Positions 1 to 8,639 of a DNA stretch of 64,000 nucleotides are shown here, piece by piece. Position 1 is the first letter of the stretch. Every line of letters starts with the position of its first letter. The notes beneath the pieces are model-generated. The model did not search any database. It saw only the letters and a list, made by a program, of their open reading frames with translations, and was not told where the DNA came from. The translations under genes and the position numbers were made by a program. Source of the DNA: Proteobacteria bacterium bin106 (GTDB lineage Bacteria > Bdellovibrionota_B > Oligoflexia > Oligoflexales > Bin106); the NCBI GenBank assembly GCA_002238945.1, contig MPNI01000004.1, positions 53,084 through 117,083 on the forward strand, given 5' to 3'.

Positions 1-477
1 GCTTGTCCGATAACACTCATCGTGCCGAATCTTCAGAGGTTAGTGATGATATTACTGGAGAAATAGAAGACATTACCACAAGTTGAAAAGAACTAATCAA
101 GCAGACTATCTCCAGTGCTCGTAGTGCTCTCGGAGATATTGGCATTGAGCTGCTAGATGTTCAGTAAAGGCGTGTATCTTATGAGGAGTCTGTGAAGCAA
201 AAAATCTACGAGCGTATGATTACGGAATGACAAAAAAGTGCTTCACGTATCCGCTCTTTTGGTAAAAGTGAGGCAGTTAAAATATCAAGTAGAACTCAAT
301 CTTCGTCTTAAAGATATCGAGCCCGAGGCTTACCACAAGGCCGAGAAGCTTAAAAGGTAAGCAGGTATTGTGGCTATCAAAACATAGGCTGAAGCTTTTT
401 CTAAATATCCAGAGCTTATGAATGAATTGAAATTCTTGATGTATGATAATACCCAGTGTGCCATCTTAAGGCCCTAG
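1..477 (+). pseudogene. hflC: HflC (prohibitin/SPFH family) pseudogene, 3' part
   Basis: Frame 3 and then frame 1 translate into the C-terminal half of HflC, the membrane-bound SPFH protein that partners HflK and modulates FtsH. Recognisable pieces are 'LGDIGIELLDVQ', 'VSYEESVKQKIYERM', 'PEAYHKAEKLK' and 'AEAFSKYPELMNELKFL', which match the HflC pattern of a GIEVVDVR-like strand, the YxRM helix, the coiled coil and the KDPxFYxFLR tail. The reading is broken by TGA at 84-86, several TAA and TAG codons and at least one frameshift near 260-300. Stop-codon recoding cannot explain it, because all three stops occur. The 5' part, and probably hflK, lies outside the window. Confidence 0.8.
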
Positions 478-787
478 AAGGGTTGTAACAAAAAATATTT
501 TTAAGAAATCATTTTTTGTATGGTGCTACTTGCTATCCTTATTTAGGCTGTGTTTACATCGAGTTCCATGCTTGTTTATAGTGCGTTATACAATAACGCG
601 GTTATCTCACTTTTTCTCTAAAACTCTACTATGCCCTTTTTTAATAGCTATTAAATGGAGTGCATATAAGGTCGTAAGAGATGCTACAATTACTCAACTA
701 AGTTTTTTACTAAAAAATTATATCATAGATGGGCGTTCTGGACGGTTAGATAAACAGTATGTCATATGAAATAACTTAATCTTGTTA
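478..787. other. AT-rich spacer without a supported gene
   Basis: The stretch between the hflC relic and the first lipoprotein gene has a 79-codon open frame (530-769) with no ribosome-binding site and no recognisable protein. Another frame gives a short hydrophobic stretch interrupted by a TAG. It may be more decayed coding sequence, but no family can be named. Confidence 0.5.
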
Positions 788-1969
788 TTAGGAGTGAGCG
801 TTTGCGTTTAGGGCTTCAACCAATACTCGAAAAAATCTTTTCATTATGAGATAGTCGTACTTTCCTCGTCTTTGAAATGCAGCACGATGGGCATGCTGTA
901 CATGATGCATCAATGTGGAGTGTATTGTCCAAAAAGTAGATGGCGACTTTTGAGATAGAGTTGTCGTAGAGACCTGGTGAGTAGAGTTATCATAATATCT
1001 GAAGATATGTTTGCTGCCTGTTTTTTGGGGCACTGAGCCACTATAAGTTCTGTCAAAAACATTATAATGAGCAAATCTAGCAAAAGTTCGAACTGCTTGG
1101 TTATTTAAATTGATTACACTCATAGTTTTGAATGTTTTGTCCTTAGGTATGACAAATTGCATTGTTATAGTAGATGGATCAGCTCTTTTTACAGCCTGCT
1201 GTAACATCTTTTCTAATGTACCAGTTATCCTTAAAGAAGAGTGTCTTAATTTTAGCCGATTTCTATCATTGTATATAGTAATTAGCTCTCTTTCTTTTTC
1301 CATCTCTCGTTTTTCTTTTCCTAAATATAACCTTGAATACCCTGCTTGATTCACATCTTTATTCTTTTTGTCACCATAGCTGACATAAATAGCTACATAT
1401 GCATATTTAGAACGACATTTTTTCAAATCACCTACATTTTGTGCGACAAAATAACCAGAATAAGTAGCCCGACTATGTCTAAAGTAAGTAAAGTAAGATG
1501 CCAGAAAGTCTCTGTTACTGAAATACGGGAAGTCTTTAATACAAGTTAAGTTTTGAAAATTTCGACGTACAGCTGATTCTATATTTATATTCTCCTCAGA
1601 TTCTATATCTTTTTCTAAATCATTTGTTTGAGAATCAACGAAGCCATCTATAAGGTCTCCACTACCGAATGCTTGAAATTTCGGCAAGGTGTCACTGGAT
1701 GATGGGTCGCTATTTGCAGGATCATCCATTTCTTCTTTGAGGAATTCGTTTATCATGTTTGTTACTTCTGTATTCTCTTTCATGTCACTTTCTGATTGAG
1801 AGAGATCTGATTGTTGACGCTGCATAGAACTATCGTCATTGCAACTTATAAAAAACAAACTAGAAAGAATTAGGTAAGTAGTAGTTTTTAATACATGTGT
1901 GGATAAAACTCTCTTCTCTCTTCTCTCTTCTCTCTTCTCTCTTCTCTCTTTGTTTTTCATAGGCGCCAT
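788..1969 (-). CDS. Predicted lipoprotein with heptanucleotide repeat after the start
   Basis: Function not recognised. The ATG at 1969 is preferred because a GGAG lies seven bases upstream; a GTG at 2011 is an in-frame alternative without one. The first six codons run straight into six copies of a 7-bp repeat encoding an Arg/Glu/Lys-rich stretch (RREKREERREK), followed by a hydrophobic segment ending 'FFISC', a plausible lipobox. This gives an unusually long charged n-region. After an acidic, Ser/Asp-rich linker (about residues 45-120) comes a Tyr-, Phe- and Arg-rich domain with two cysteines. Because seven is not a multiple of three, gain or loss of one repeat would shift the frame. The gene stands apart from the lipoprotein run at 2.4-8.1 kb. 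Confidence 0.7.
   Translation of the reverse strand: MAPMKNKERREKREERREKRVLSTHVLKTTTYLILSSLFFISCNDDSSMQRQQSDLSQSESDMKENTEVTNMINEFLKEEMDDPANSDPSSSDTLPKFQAFGSGDLIDGFVDSQTNDLEKDIESEENINIESAVRRNFQNLTCIKDFPYFSNRDFLASYFTYFRHSRATYSGYFVAQNVGDLKKCRSKYAYVAIYVSYGDKKNKDVNQAGYSRLYLGKEKREMEKERELITIYNDRNRLKLRHSSLRITGTLEKMLQQAVKRADPSTITMQFVIPKDKTFKTMSVINLNNQAVRTFARFAHYNVFDRTYSGSVPQKTGSKHIFRYYDNSTHQVSTTTLSQKSPSTFWTIHSTLMHHVQHAHRAAFQRRGKYDYLIMKRFFRVLVEALNANAHS
1909..1950. repeat. Heptanucleotide tandem repeat (CTCTCTT)6 inside a lipoprotein ORF
   Basis: Six perfect copies of CTCTCTT on the plus strand (AAGAGAG on the coding strand), 42 bp in total, starting about six codons after the probable ATG of the lipoprotein gene. 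The tract is in frame at this copy number. Confidence 0.95.
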
Positions 1970-2011
1970 CGAATACTCCGTGTGTAATGCCATTGTGGTT
2001 GGTTTATTCAC

Positions 2012-2398
2012 TCAATAATTTATGAAAATATTTTTTTCATAAAGAATACGATGCTTTTTTGGGGAAGACCAATCTACAAATGAAATTCATCTAGATTTTT
2101 TAGATGAATATATGTGGATTGTCTCACTACTAAATTTACCAAAAAAATTATAGTGCCACAGCAAGTTATAGCTCCTATCGGCAGGAGCTTGTCCTTGCTT
2201 TAGCAATGATTATTTTTTCTCAAACGGAAGCTATTTTTTAAAGATACTGATGTGCTATTCGATCTTAGCTTATATATATATAATCGAACTTAGTAGAGTC
2301 TATTAGCTGCTATATATTTAGTATAATATTTGTTATGTGTCAGGAAGTAAGATCAATCTAGTTGGACTAGAGCATAAATATATAGAATGATGTGTAAT
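2012..2398. other. AT-rich intergenic region
   Basis: No gene is visible. It holds a TATATATATA run near 2273 and a small hairpin (GCTCCT...AGGAGC near 2170) without a T-tract. It probably carries the promoter of the lipoprotein gene ending at 788. Confidence 0.5.
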
Positions 2399-3583
2399 TT
2401 ATTTGCTGCTTTCGACATTGTTTTCTCGGATCTCTTTATAATGGGTATTGAATGTGTTATCTAACAAAAAGAGACTTTTTTTTAACTTTGGCACTTCTTC
2501 CTTGTAAGTTTTTTCGAATTCTGCAAACTTATCTTTGATAGCAAGATAATGTTTTTTTATCTCGGTGCAATATTTCTTAACATTTTCAGCATATCTTTCC
2601 ATCCTATTTATATCTTCACGCATGGCTTCTACTCCTAGTTTGATGCCTCGTTTCAATCCTTCAAAGCCTCCAAAAGAAAAGCCGATAACCCCGCCAATTA
2701 TTCCTCCAATCAAACCGCGCCAAGCATTATCAATAGCTTTATTGTGAGCTTCTACAGCTGCTTTAGTTTCACATGCCCTAGAATCGTTAGAAAATGCTAC
2801 TGCATAGCTACTCATGTCATCGAGTTGCCTTAGCATTTTTGCTTCAAGGTTAGATAATTCTGCAGATTGTGTACGAAAGTCGTTAGTTACTTCAGAGGTG
2901 TAATCTATGGTTTCTGAAATAACGATTCTATTTGAACAGCCTACTAATTCAGTCATGGTAAAAGCCCGGCTTATACAAGGATTAATAATATAATACCATT
3001 TACCTGTCTCTGCTGATAAATCAAATATAATCTCTCTTACCACACGCGTTCCCACCAACTTACAAGAACTTGTAGATTTATCTGCAGCAAGTGACCAAAA
3101 ATATTCATACTTCTCTGGACCAAAAATATCATCAAATGAATGTGCTTTTGCAAAAGCAGTAAAGTCTATGGGACTTGGTCCGCCCGATCCATCTGGAGGG
3201 TGGTAAAAAAAACGCTTATCATCTGGACATCTGAGTAATTCTACAAAATTAGCACCGTCTAACTCTATTTGTAATCTTGGAAATAGATATGGATCCTGGG
3301 CCGTTGTCTCTACTTGGCCTCTCAGAGTGGCTAGATCAAGTGATTTTACTATGGCTTTTGCTTTTTGAGGGTCAGCTTTACTAAGGGCACGTTCTGATAG
3401 GGCAGATTGCTCTTCTTCTTTTGCATCTGAAGCCGAAGCATCGGTATCCATTAACAGAGCAGGAGGTGTTGATTTAACAGGAGGTTGACATGCCCAAATA
3501 CTCATAGATAGCAAGATTATATGAAATAAATAAGCTATTATAAGTGAGTGGCTATGGCAATTTTTTGGTTGATTATCATTCAT
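2399..3583 (-). CDS. Predicted lipoprotein with glycine-zipper segment
   Basis: Function not recognised. The N-terminus is a hydrophobic signal ending 'SIWAC' (Cys32), a weak lipobox, followed by an Ala/Ser/Asp linker. The middle domain has 'FVELLRCPDD', then 'FDLSAETGKWYY' and 'NPCISRAF', and a Cys-Ser pair ('VGCSNRIV'). Near residues 285-315 is a glycine-zipper-like hydrophobic stretch (GLIGGIIGGVIGFSFGG), followed by a Lys/Glu-rich helical tail. The ELLRC, SAxTGxxYY and CS motifs recur in the next gene upstream (3619-4680), so the two are probably paralogues. They are 35 bp apart and likely co-transcribed with the 4741 and 6107 genes. The glycine zipper could insert in or cross a membrane; that is inference. 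Confidence 0.75.
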   Translation of the reverse strand: MNDNQPKNCHSHSLIIAYLFHIILLSMSIWACQPPVKSTPPALLMDTDASASDAKEEEQSALSERALSKADPQKAKAIVKSLDLATLRGQVETTAQDPYLFPRLQIELDGANFVELLRCPDDKRFFYHPPDGSGGPSPIDFTAFAKAHSFDDIFGPEKYEYFWSLAADKSTSSCKLVGTRVVREIIFDLSAETGKWYYIINPCISRAFTMTELVGCSNRIVISETIDYTSEVTNDFRTQSAELSNLEAKMLRQLDDMSSYAVAFSNDSRACETKAAVEAHNKAIDNAWRGLIGGIIGGVIGFSFGGFEGLKRGIKLGVEAMREDINRMERYAENVKKYCTEIKKHYLAIKDKFAEFEKTYKEEVPKLKKSLFLLDNTFNTHYKEIRENNVESSK

Positions 3584-3618
3584 GTGTATATATTCTTTTT
3601 TGATGTTTTTTAGAAGCT

Positions 3619-4680
3619 CTATAATATATATTTGTTGGCATACTCCTCGTAACGCCTTATTTCATCGCCAAATTTCTCTAAATATTCGTTACCTTTGTAA
3701 CAGCTCTTTCGAAAGTCATCAGGGCTTGAGGAAAAATCACTGAGAACGTCATAAATAGGGCTTGATAAGTAATCTGCATTGCTGATGTTTTGCAGTCCTC
3801 CTTGTGGATTAGCCGTCCATGAGATAGCAGCGCCTAGTCCCAAAGAAACTAACTGAATAATAGCTGCTTTTTTTCGTACTGTTTTTTGTCTTATTCCTTC
3901 TTTTTTGTCACATTCTTCATATGCATCGATTACTTTTTGGCCCAGCATTTGCATTTTGTGAAAACTTTGAGACATGTTTACGCGAATCTTACTGAGCTTT
4001 TCAAATTTCTTAATTTCATCAAGGTGACGATTGTTTTGATGACTTACATCAACTGAACGTGTTACAAATCGAGAGCAGTTACGCATGTTGGCAATTTGCC
4101 TATCTTGGATACGCTGAATATTCACACAAGCGCGTAGCACATAGTAATAATCGCCTGTGCGTGCTGACTCATCTAAAAAGATATTTTGACGGTGAGTATC
4201 AAAGCCATAATGTACCATGACACATCTTTTATCCAAGGCTTCTGCCCAATAATCTGTATCCTCCATAGCTCGTTGTAATGTTTCTTTGTTAGTTGGTATA
4301 ATTTCCATAAGAGGGTTAGTATGGCTTAATACGGTTGTTTTATGGCAACGAAGGATTTCTAGGTAATTTGCTTGTTTGGGAAAACGATAAGATAGGGCAA
4401 TATCTCTTCCTTTTCCTATTGGATAGTCCTGCCAAGTAAGACTTACCAACTTTACTTGGTATAGTAAACTATTTAGATCAATTGTATAGACTGGCCCTTT
4501 CGGGCCTCTCTGATGTATCCCTAAATCTGTGTTTTCTTCTTCTTCTGCTGTAACGTCCTCATTAGTTTTTAATGTGGATAAATCTGCAACTATTCCTTGC
4601 CCAGAGTATATTGGCTGGTCTGGGGGATGGCAAGAAATAGCAAAAATTACGATTAAGTATATGTATGCTTTTATTATCAT
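3619..4680 (-). CDS. Predicted lipoprotein, paralogue of the 2399-3583 protein
   Basis: Function not recognised. The signal is short (MIIKAYIYLIVIFAISC), with lipobox 'AISC' at Cys17. The middle domain shares with its neighbour 'YLEILRC', 'LDESARTGDYYYVLRAC' and 'NCSRFVTRSVDVS'. The C-terminal third is helical with a hydrophobic patch (IIQLVSLGLGAAIS), at the place where the neighbour has its glycine zipper. The likely order is signal, linker, Cys-containing beta-rich domain, coiled coil, hydrophobic segment, helical tail. Spacings of 35 and 60 bp to the flanking same-strand lipoprotein genes suggest one operon. The ribosome-binding site is weak. Confidence 0.75.
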   Translation of the reverse strand: MIIKAYIYLIVIFAISCHPPDQPIYSGQGIVADLSTLKTNEDVTAEEEENTDLGIHQRGPKGPVYTIDLNSLLYQVKLVSLTWQDYPIGKGRDIALSYRFPKQANYLEILRCHKTTVLSHTNPLMEIIPTNKETLQRAMEDTDYWAEALDKRCVMVHYGFDTHRQNIFLDESARTGDYYYVLRACVNIQRIQDRQIANMRNCSRFVTRSVDVSHQNNRHLDEIKKFEKLSKIRVNMSQSFHKMQMLGQKVIDAYEECDKKEGIRQKTVRKKAAIIQLVSLGLGAAISWTANPQGGLQNISNADYLSSPIYDVLSDFSSSPDDFRKSCYKGNEYLEKFGDEIRRYEEYANKYIL

Positions 4681-4740
4681 TTACTTTTTCTTTATTGCTT
4701 TTTTGTTAAGTCCTAACAGGGATATCGTATTTAAAATGTA

Positions 4741-6021
4741 TTATTTTTGATCTTCAGTCTTTGATTCTTGGTCTTTAGTGCTTGATTCTTCACAATTGGG
4801 TGTCCCAAATTTATCTTCTATTCCTAGGGATTCCTTATGTGTTTTAATGTTGGTTTCTAAGGTGCATAATGTTGCTCGAGTATCTGCTAATATAGAGCTG
4901 AGAGTGTTGTCTATGAGATCTATTGTAAATTGTCTCTGAGCGCATGGTAAGGTGACATGAGTAGAAAAAAGATCGTATACTGCAGATGCTGCTTTTGTAA
5001 TAAATCCTCCTGCTGATCCAGAATCCGGTCCGTCTATGAAATTTAAAAGGTTGTTAAAGTTACTCTTGGAAAATAAACCTCCACCTTGCATGATTTGACT
5101 GTAAATGTTTTTAAATTTGCCAGGGATTGATTTAAGGGTTTTGTATTTTTGCCAAGCTTTTTTAGCTGCTCTGACTTTATAAAATAATTCTGCTGAGCCA
5201 TAGCCTAATTTGCCCATCTCAGTCCCTTTTTTCCAAGTCTCTGTGGTTGCGCTTGTATTTAAAGCGCCCTTTATATCTTCTAAATCTACACCCCATCCTG
5301 GTGGATTAGTGATGTCTTCGCTTGGAGGAAAGAATGATCCGGCTAATCCTCCAAGTATTGGGGTGGCTAGGGATTTCCAAAATTGAGCCTCTGCTGCCTG
5401 TTGATTATTTTTCATACATTTATCTACTGTTTCTTGATAGGTGGTTACCATTTTATGAATTTCGGGATCATATTTAGCTAATTGTGCTTGTAGTTTGGCG
5501 CGTTCTCTTTCATATCCTTGTAGTGTTATATCGGTGGACTTTGGCGGTAAAATATAGGGCACTTCTTTAACAGGACCACATGGGCTTGAAGATCCAGGTT
5601 TTGGATAGATCGTACAGCCAGCTACTTGTATCACTCCTGTTTCAGTAAGCCCTGCTGCTTCAATGCGCAGCGAAGAATAATGAGGATGTTGTTTTTTGCA
5701 AGTTTCTTTTTTGTCATCACACACTTTTACGGAGAAATAGAGAACGTTTGGTCCAGGTTCAATGGTTGCAAGGAGGTCTACTTTTATCAAATTAGGATTT
5801 AAGGTTTTTTTTGATATGTAATTAGCAGAAACATTTTTAATGATTAATGTGCTGGGATCTATGGTGGGTGTATTATCTTCTTCTAATGAAATATCAGCAT
5901 CTGCTTGATTTAGATCAGATAATTGCGGTGGCCCAGTCCCAGAAGTCGTTGGCTTTGCACAGCTGTAAAGGCAGCTAAAAAAAAGCGTCCACATAGTTAT
6001 TAGCATTAGTGTCGTATTCAT
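4741..6021 (-). CDS. Predicted lipoprotein of the 2.4-8.1 kb cluster
   Basis: Function not recognised. The signal segment carries two cysteines in 'FFSCLYSCAKP'; the second (Cys21) before AKP is the more likely lipidation site. A Thr/Asp-rich linker leads to a Cys-rich domain ('VKVCDDKKETCKK', 'VAGCTIYPKPG') and then a helical region with 'LATPILGGLAGSFF', like the hydrophobic patches of the two downstream genes. A long Gly/Ser/Lys stretch and an acidic Lys/Glu tail follow. The overall plan resembles the two neighbours, but sequence identity is low, so paralogy is only suspected. Confidence 0.7.
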   Translation of the reverse strand: MNTTLMLITMWTLFFSCLYSCAKPTTSGTGPPQLSDLNQADADISLEEDNTPTIDPSTLIIKNVSANYISKKTLNPNLIKVDLLATIEPGPNVLYFSVKVCDDKKETCKKQHPHYSSLRIEAAGLTETGVIQVAGCTIYPKPGSSSPCGPVKEVPYILPPKSTDITLQGYERERAKLQAQLAKYDPEIHKMVTTYQETVDKCMKNNQQAAEAQFWKSLATPILGGLAGSFFPPSEDITNPPGWGVDLEDIKGALNTSATTETWKKGTEMGKLGYGSAELFYKVRAAKKAWQKYKTLKSIPGKFKNIYSQIMQGGGLFSKSNFNNLLNFIDGPDSGSAGGFITKAASAVYDLFSTHVTLPCAQRQFTIDLIDNTLSSILADTRATLCTLETNIKTHKESLGIEDKFGTPNCEESSTKDQESKTEDQK

Positions 6022-6106
6022 GATCTTAAATTTCTATCTATGTATTGCTTGTGTGATTCTTTTGTTCAAATAAACTATATGACTAGCTGGCGTTTATGTG
6101 GGGCTA

Positions 6107-6991
6107 CTATGGGGTAGTGTTAGTACTGTCTTTTTCTTGATTTGCTATTTCCTCATTCACGGCTTCTTCGATGCCAGACATTATTGATTTGATGCTCGGA
6201 TTGCAATGTGAAGATTTTTTTTTCTCATTGAAGCTATCTAATGTTACTTGTATTTTTCCATCATCTAAGGACAATTGAGGGCTTGAAATCACGCTTGCTC
6301 CATTAAAAGTTAATTGAAAAGTCATATTTGCAACATCACTTGCTTGGAGAGTGCCTCCTGTGGCAGGAACAAGGTGTAAAGAGGTGATATCTTGAAGGCG
6401 TAACTGAACCTTATCTGGAAAGTCTAGTGGCGCACCGCTGCTTTTAAATTGTGTGGAGCGATACTTATTATTAACCAATAATGTCCACTCTCGTTGACTT
6501 CTTGCAACACTACCGTGTAGGTTATGGCGTATGATTTCGCTTTTACGTTTGCAGCTTGCATCTTTAAGAAATGCCGAACTCAGTGGAGCAACAATGGTAC
6601 AATTTTGGCGTAATGAAAGTACCGCATCACAAAGCTTTTCATGAGTTAAATCTAAGCGCCTAAATTTCTTCTTCTCATTAGTGTATAAATCCTGGAGTTT
6701 TTTAAGATTGAGAGCCAAGACTTCTTCTGACATATCTTGGGTATCTACTAACTCGATATCTTTGGCTGTTTTTTTCTCATCATCGTCTTCGTCAGTGGTT
6801 GTAGCAGAGGCATTCTCTGTTGAAGTCGTGGGAACAGATAGTGGGAGTGTTGGTGTGTTATTGCTTGGAGATTTGCCGCAAGAAATAGCCACCATGAGCA
6901 TCGCAGAACAAGCCAGAGAGCACTTATAGCGCAGATTCTTTTTTGCTATGATGTATAAATGGAATGTCCACATAGTTACTTTATGACTCAT
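6107..6991 (-). CDS. Predicted lipoprotein of the 2.4-8.1 kb cluster
   Basis: Function not recognised. A long positively charged N-terminus leads into the hydrophobic 'ACSAMLMVAISCGKS', where Cys39 in 'AISC' is the probable lipidation site. A Thr/Asn/Pro-rich and then acidic linker (DEDDDEKK) follows. The main domain contains four cysteines and a predicted beta-rich stretch ('WTLLVNNKYR', 'LDFPDKVQLRLQDITSLHLVP', 'MTFQLTFNGASV'). The C-terminus is helical. It is 85 bp upstream of the 4741-6021 gene on the same strand, so it may be the first gene of a four-gene operon. Confidence 0.7.
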   Translation of the reverse strand: MSHKVTMWTFHLYIIAKKNLRYKCSLACSAMLMVAISCGKSPSNNTPTLPLSVPTTSTENASATTTDEDDDEKKTAKDIELVDTQDMSEEVLALNLKKLQDLYTNEKKKFRRLDLTHEKLCDAVLSLRQNCTIVAPLSSAFLKDASCKRKSEIIRHNLHGSVARSQREWTLLVNNKYRSTQFKSSGAPLDFPDKVQLRLQDITSLHLVPATGGTLQASDVANMTFQLTFNGASVISSPQLSLDDGKIQVTLDSFNEKKKSSHCNPSIKSIMSGIEEAVNEEIANQEKDSTNTTP

Positions 6992-7019
6992 TTATTTATA
7001 TATGGGTACAGACAAATAG

Positions 7020-7100
7020 CAGATAGTATGTGTACGACTTATGTATATAGCTAGTGCTAGTGTATATAGTTAGTGCTAGTGTATATAGCTAGTTTTATAG
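7020..7100. repeat. Imperfect tandem repeat, about 18 bp (TGTATATAGYTAGTGCTA)
   Basis: About three diverged copies of a unit reading TGTATATAGYTAGTGCTA lie between two lipoprotein genes. There is no coding content. Confidence 0.7.
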
Positions 7101-7238
7101 CCAGTATTCATAGTTAGAGTTCTATATAACTTAAGATACCGTGATGCTTATCGGTAAAAGCTTTATAGAATATAAGCAAAGCATCTAACTAATTGATATG
7201 GTGTAGTTTTTTTTGCAAAAACACTTAAAAAGATCAAG

Positions 7239-7334
7239 CCATGTTAGGAGCCATGTTAGGAGCCATGTTAGGAGCCATGTCAGGAGCCATGTCAGGAGCC
7301 ATGTCAGGAGCCATGTCAGGAGCTATGTTAGAGT
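7239..7334. repeat. 12-bp minisatellite (CCATGTYAGGAG), seven copies plus one diverged
   Basis: Seven units of CCATGTTAGGAG or CCATGTCAGGAG follow without spacers, with a diverged eighth. The repeat lies just downstream of the 7358-8113 gene. On the minus strand it spells a Met-Ala-Pro-Asp/Asn open frame that I regard as an artefact. Confidence 0.9.
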
Positions 7335-7357
7335 GATATAGAAAGCCAAAGTAAATA

Positions 7358-8113
7358 TTAAAGAGAACATTCCTTGATAGTAAGCATCTTTTTGTATTCG
7401 CTATTTTTTTTGAGCTTTTCATGAGAAACCAGATAAGAATCTCCAGAGGTAGAAAAGCGTTGGTTGATTTGTGAATCTTTATATATCACTATATCTCTGG
7501 CTTTGATCATAAGAGATTTGAGTGTCCAATAATCTTCCTTGAAGTATCCTTCGCTTCTTTGTTTGATCTCAATAGAATGTATGTGATGTATTTTGCGATT
7601 TGGCTCTGTAAAAGTCATTGTTTTTGCAAACAACTCATAGTTGGGCACAGATTTGCCAAAACCTTTACGATAGCGATGATCAAAAGAAATATGCATAAAC
7701 TTTTTAGTATCGCCAAGATGATGATTGTCTGCATCCTCAATAGCCTTTCCTGAAGCTGTTAGTCCACGCAGTTCTACTTGAATATAATCAATAGGCAGTG
7801 ACCTGGCACAACTTAAATCTACTTTAGCGCCGAGTAAAGATTTCAAACGGCGATTAACTAAACTGCGTTGTTCATTGTCGGCTGTGGTTTTATAATACAG
7901 CGCCTCTTCTGCTGTTTTTGTGTTAGAAGCAGACTGAGCGGTAGCATCTGCGTTATTTAGTTCGGTTTTTCTTTCTTGAGATGTTGTAGCTGTGTTTTTT
8001 GGAGCCGTGTTACGTTCTGTAAGCTTATTGCACCCACTTGCCATCACAGTCCATAGCAGGAATGCAGCTACTATCACATGCGTACAGCAAAGCTTTTTAA
8101 AACCCATAATCAT
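7358..8113 (-). CDS. Predicted lipoprotein
   Basis: Function not recognised. The signal is clear, with lipobox 'VMASGC' (Cys28), followed by an Asn/Thr/Ala-rich linker of about 50 residues. The remaining domain has two cysteines (in 'DLSCARSL' and 'IKECSL' at the very end) that could pair, and a beta-rich core: 'YIQVELRGL', 'MHISFDHRYR', 'HIHSIEIKQR', 'WTLKSLMIKARDIVIY'. The strand pattern resembles a small beta-sandwich, but no family can be named. The same-strand 6107 gene begins 366 bp downstream across repeats, so co-transcription is doubtful. Confidence 0.7.
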   Translation of the reverse strand: MIMGFKKLCCTHVIVAAFLLWTVMASGCNKLTERNTAPKNTATTSQERKTELNNADATAQSASNTKTAEEALYYKTTADNEQRSLVNRRLKSLLGAKVDLSCARSLPIDYIQVELRGLTASGKAIEDADNHHLGDTKKFMHISFDHRYRKGFGKSVPNYELFAKTMTFTEPNRKIHHIHSIEIKQRSEGYFKEDYWTLKSLMIKARDIVIYKDSQINQRFSTSGDSYLVSHEKLKKNSEYKKMLTIKECSL

Positions 8114-8639
8114 GAAATCTCGTATCTTTATTCAGTCATCTAGTTCTTGCAAAGTGTTCAATAGCGGAACATCTTATCGGAAAACTCACTCTAAAAAATG
8201 ACATGTATGAAAATTTTCAAAAATTTTAGGTGTTTCCAACTCACCTAAAAAATATTCAAGTTAGTCAAAAATCTTATGAGATGATCACTAAGTTAACCTC
8301 ATACTTCCATATTCTTTTTATGGTAATATCCAGAGATCTTTGTTGTGAGTTTTGTTAAGGTTCAGGTTCATCAATGCATTGACTTATTTTTCTAAAACGA
8401 CTACATTGTTTATCCCTAGCTGCTGTCTCTGTGGGGTGGTGGTGAGATGCTGCTTTCTGATATCTAGGTCCCTGGAATGTAGCCGATTTAGCCTATAAAT
8501 CTATAAATATAAATAAATATAAAATAGCTCAGTTAGACGGATCAGTCTTACGGGACCACAAAGCACCTAGCCACAAAGCACCTAAATAATTCAGTTCATA
8601 TCAGTAACTTTTATCCGTAAACAGTACATCCAGAATGAG
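8114..8639. other. Intergenic region, AT-rich
   Basis: No gene is visible. It contains a 14-bp direct repeat (CCACAAAGCACCTA, twice near 8560-8585) and an AT-rich run (AAATATAAATAAATATAAAATA near 8502). It may hold the promoter of the lipoprotein gene ending at 7358 and the relict promoter of the following pseudogene. Confidence 0.5.

Noticed and set aside
1..477. Alternative genetic code (TGA read as Trp) to rescue hflC
   Set aside because: TAA and TAG codons and a frameshift also interrupt it, and core genes here use TGA as stop.
7239..7334. Possible CRISPR array
   Set aside because: Units are adjacent, 12 bp long and without spacers. The same holds for the other arrays at 1909, 8878, 47781 and 53793.
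7234..7422. 62-codon minus-strand frame with Met-Ala-Pro-Asp repeats
   Set aside because: It is created by the 12-bp minisatellite and overlaps the 3' end of a lipoprotein gene; no ribosome-binding site or protein-like part.
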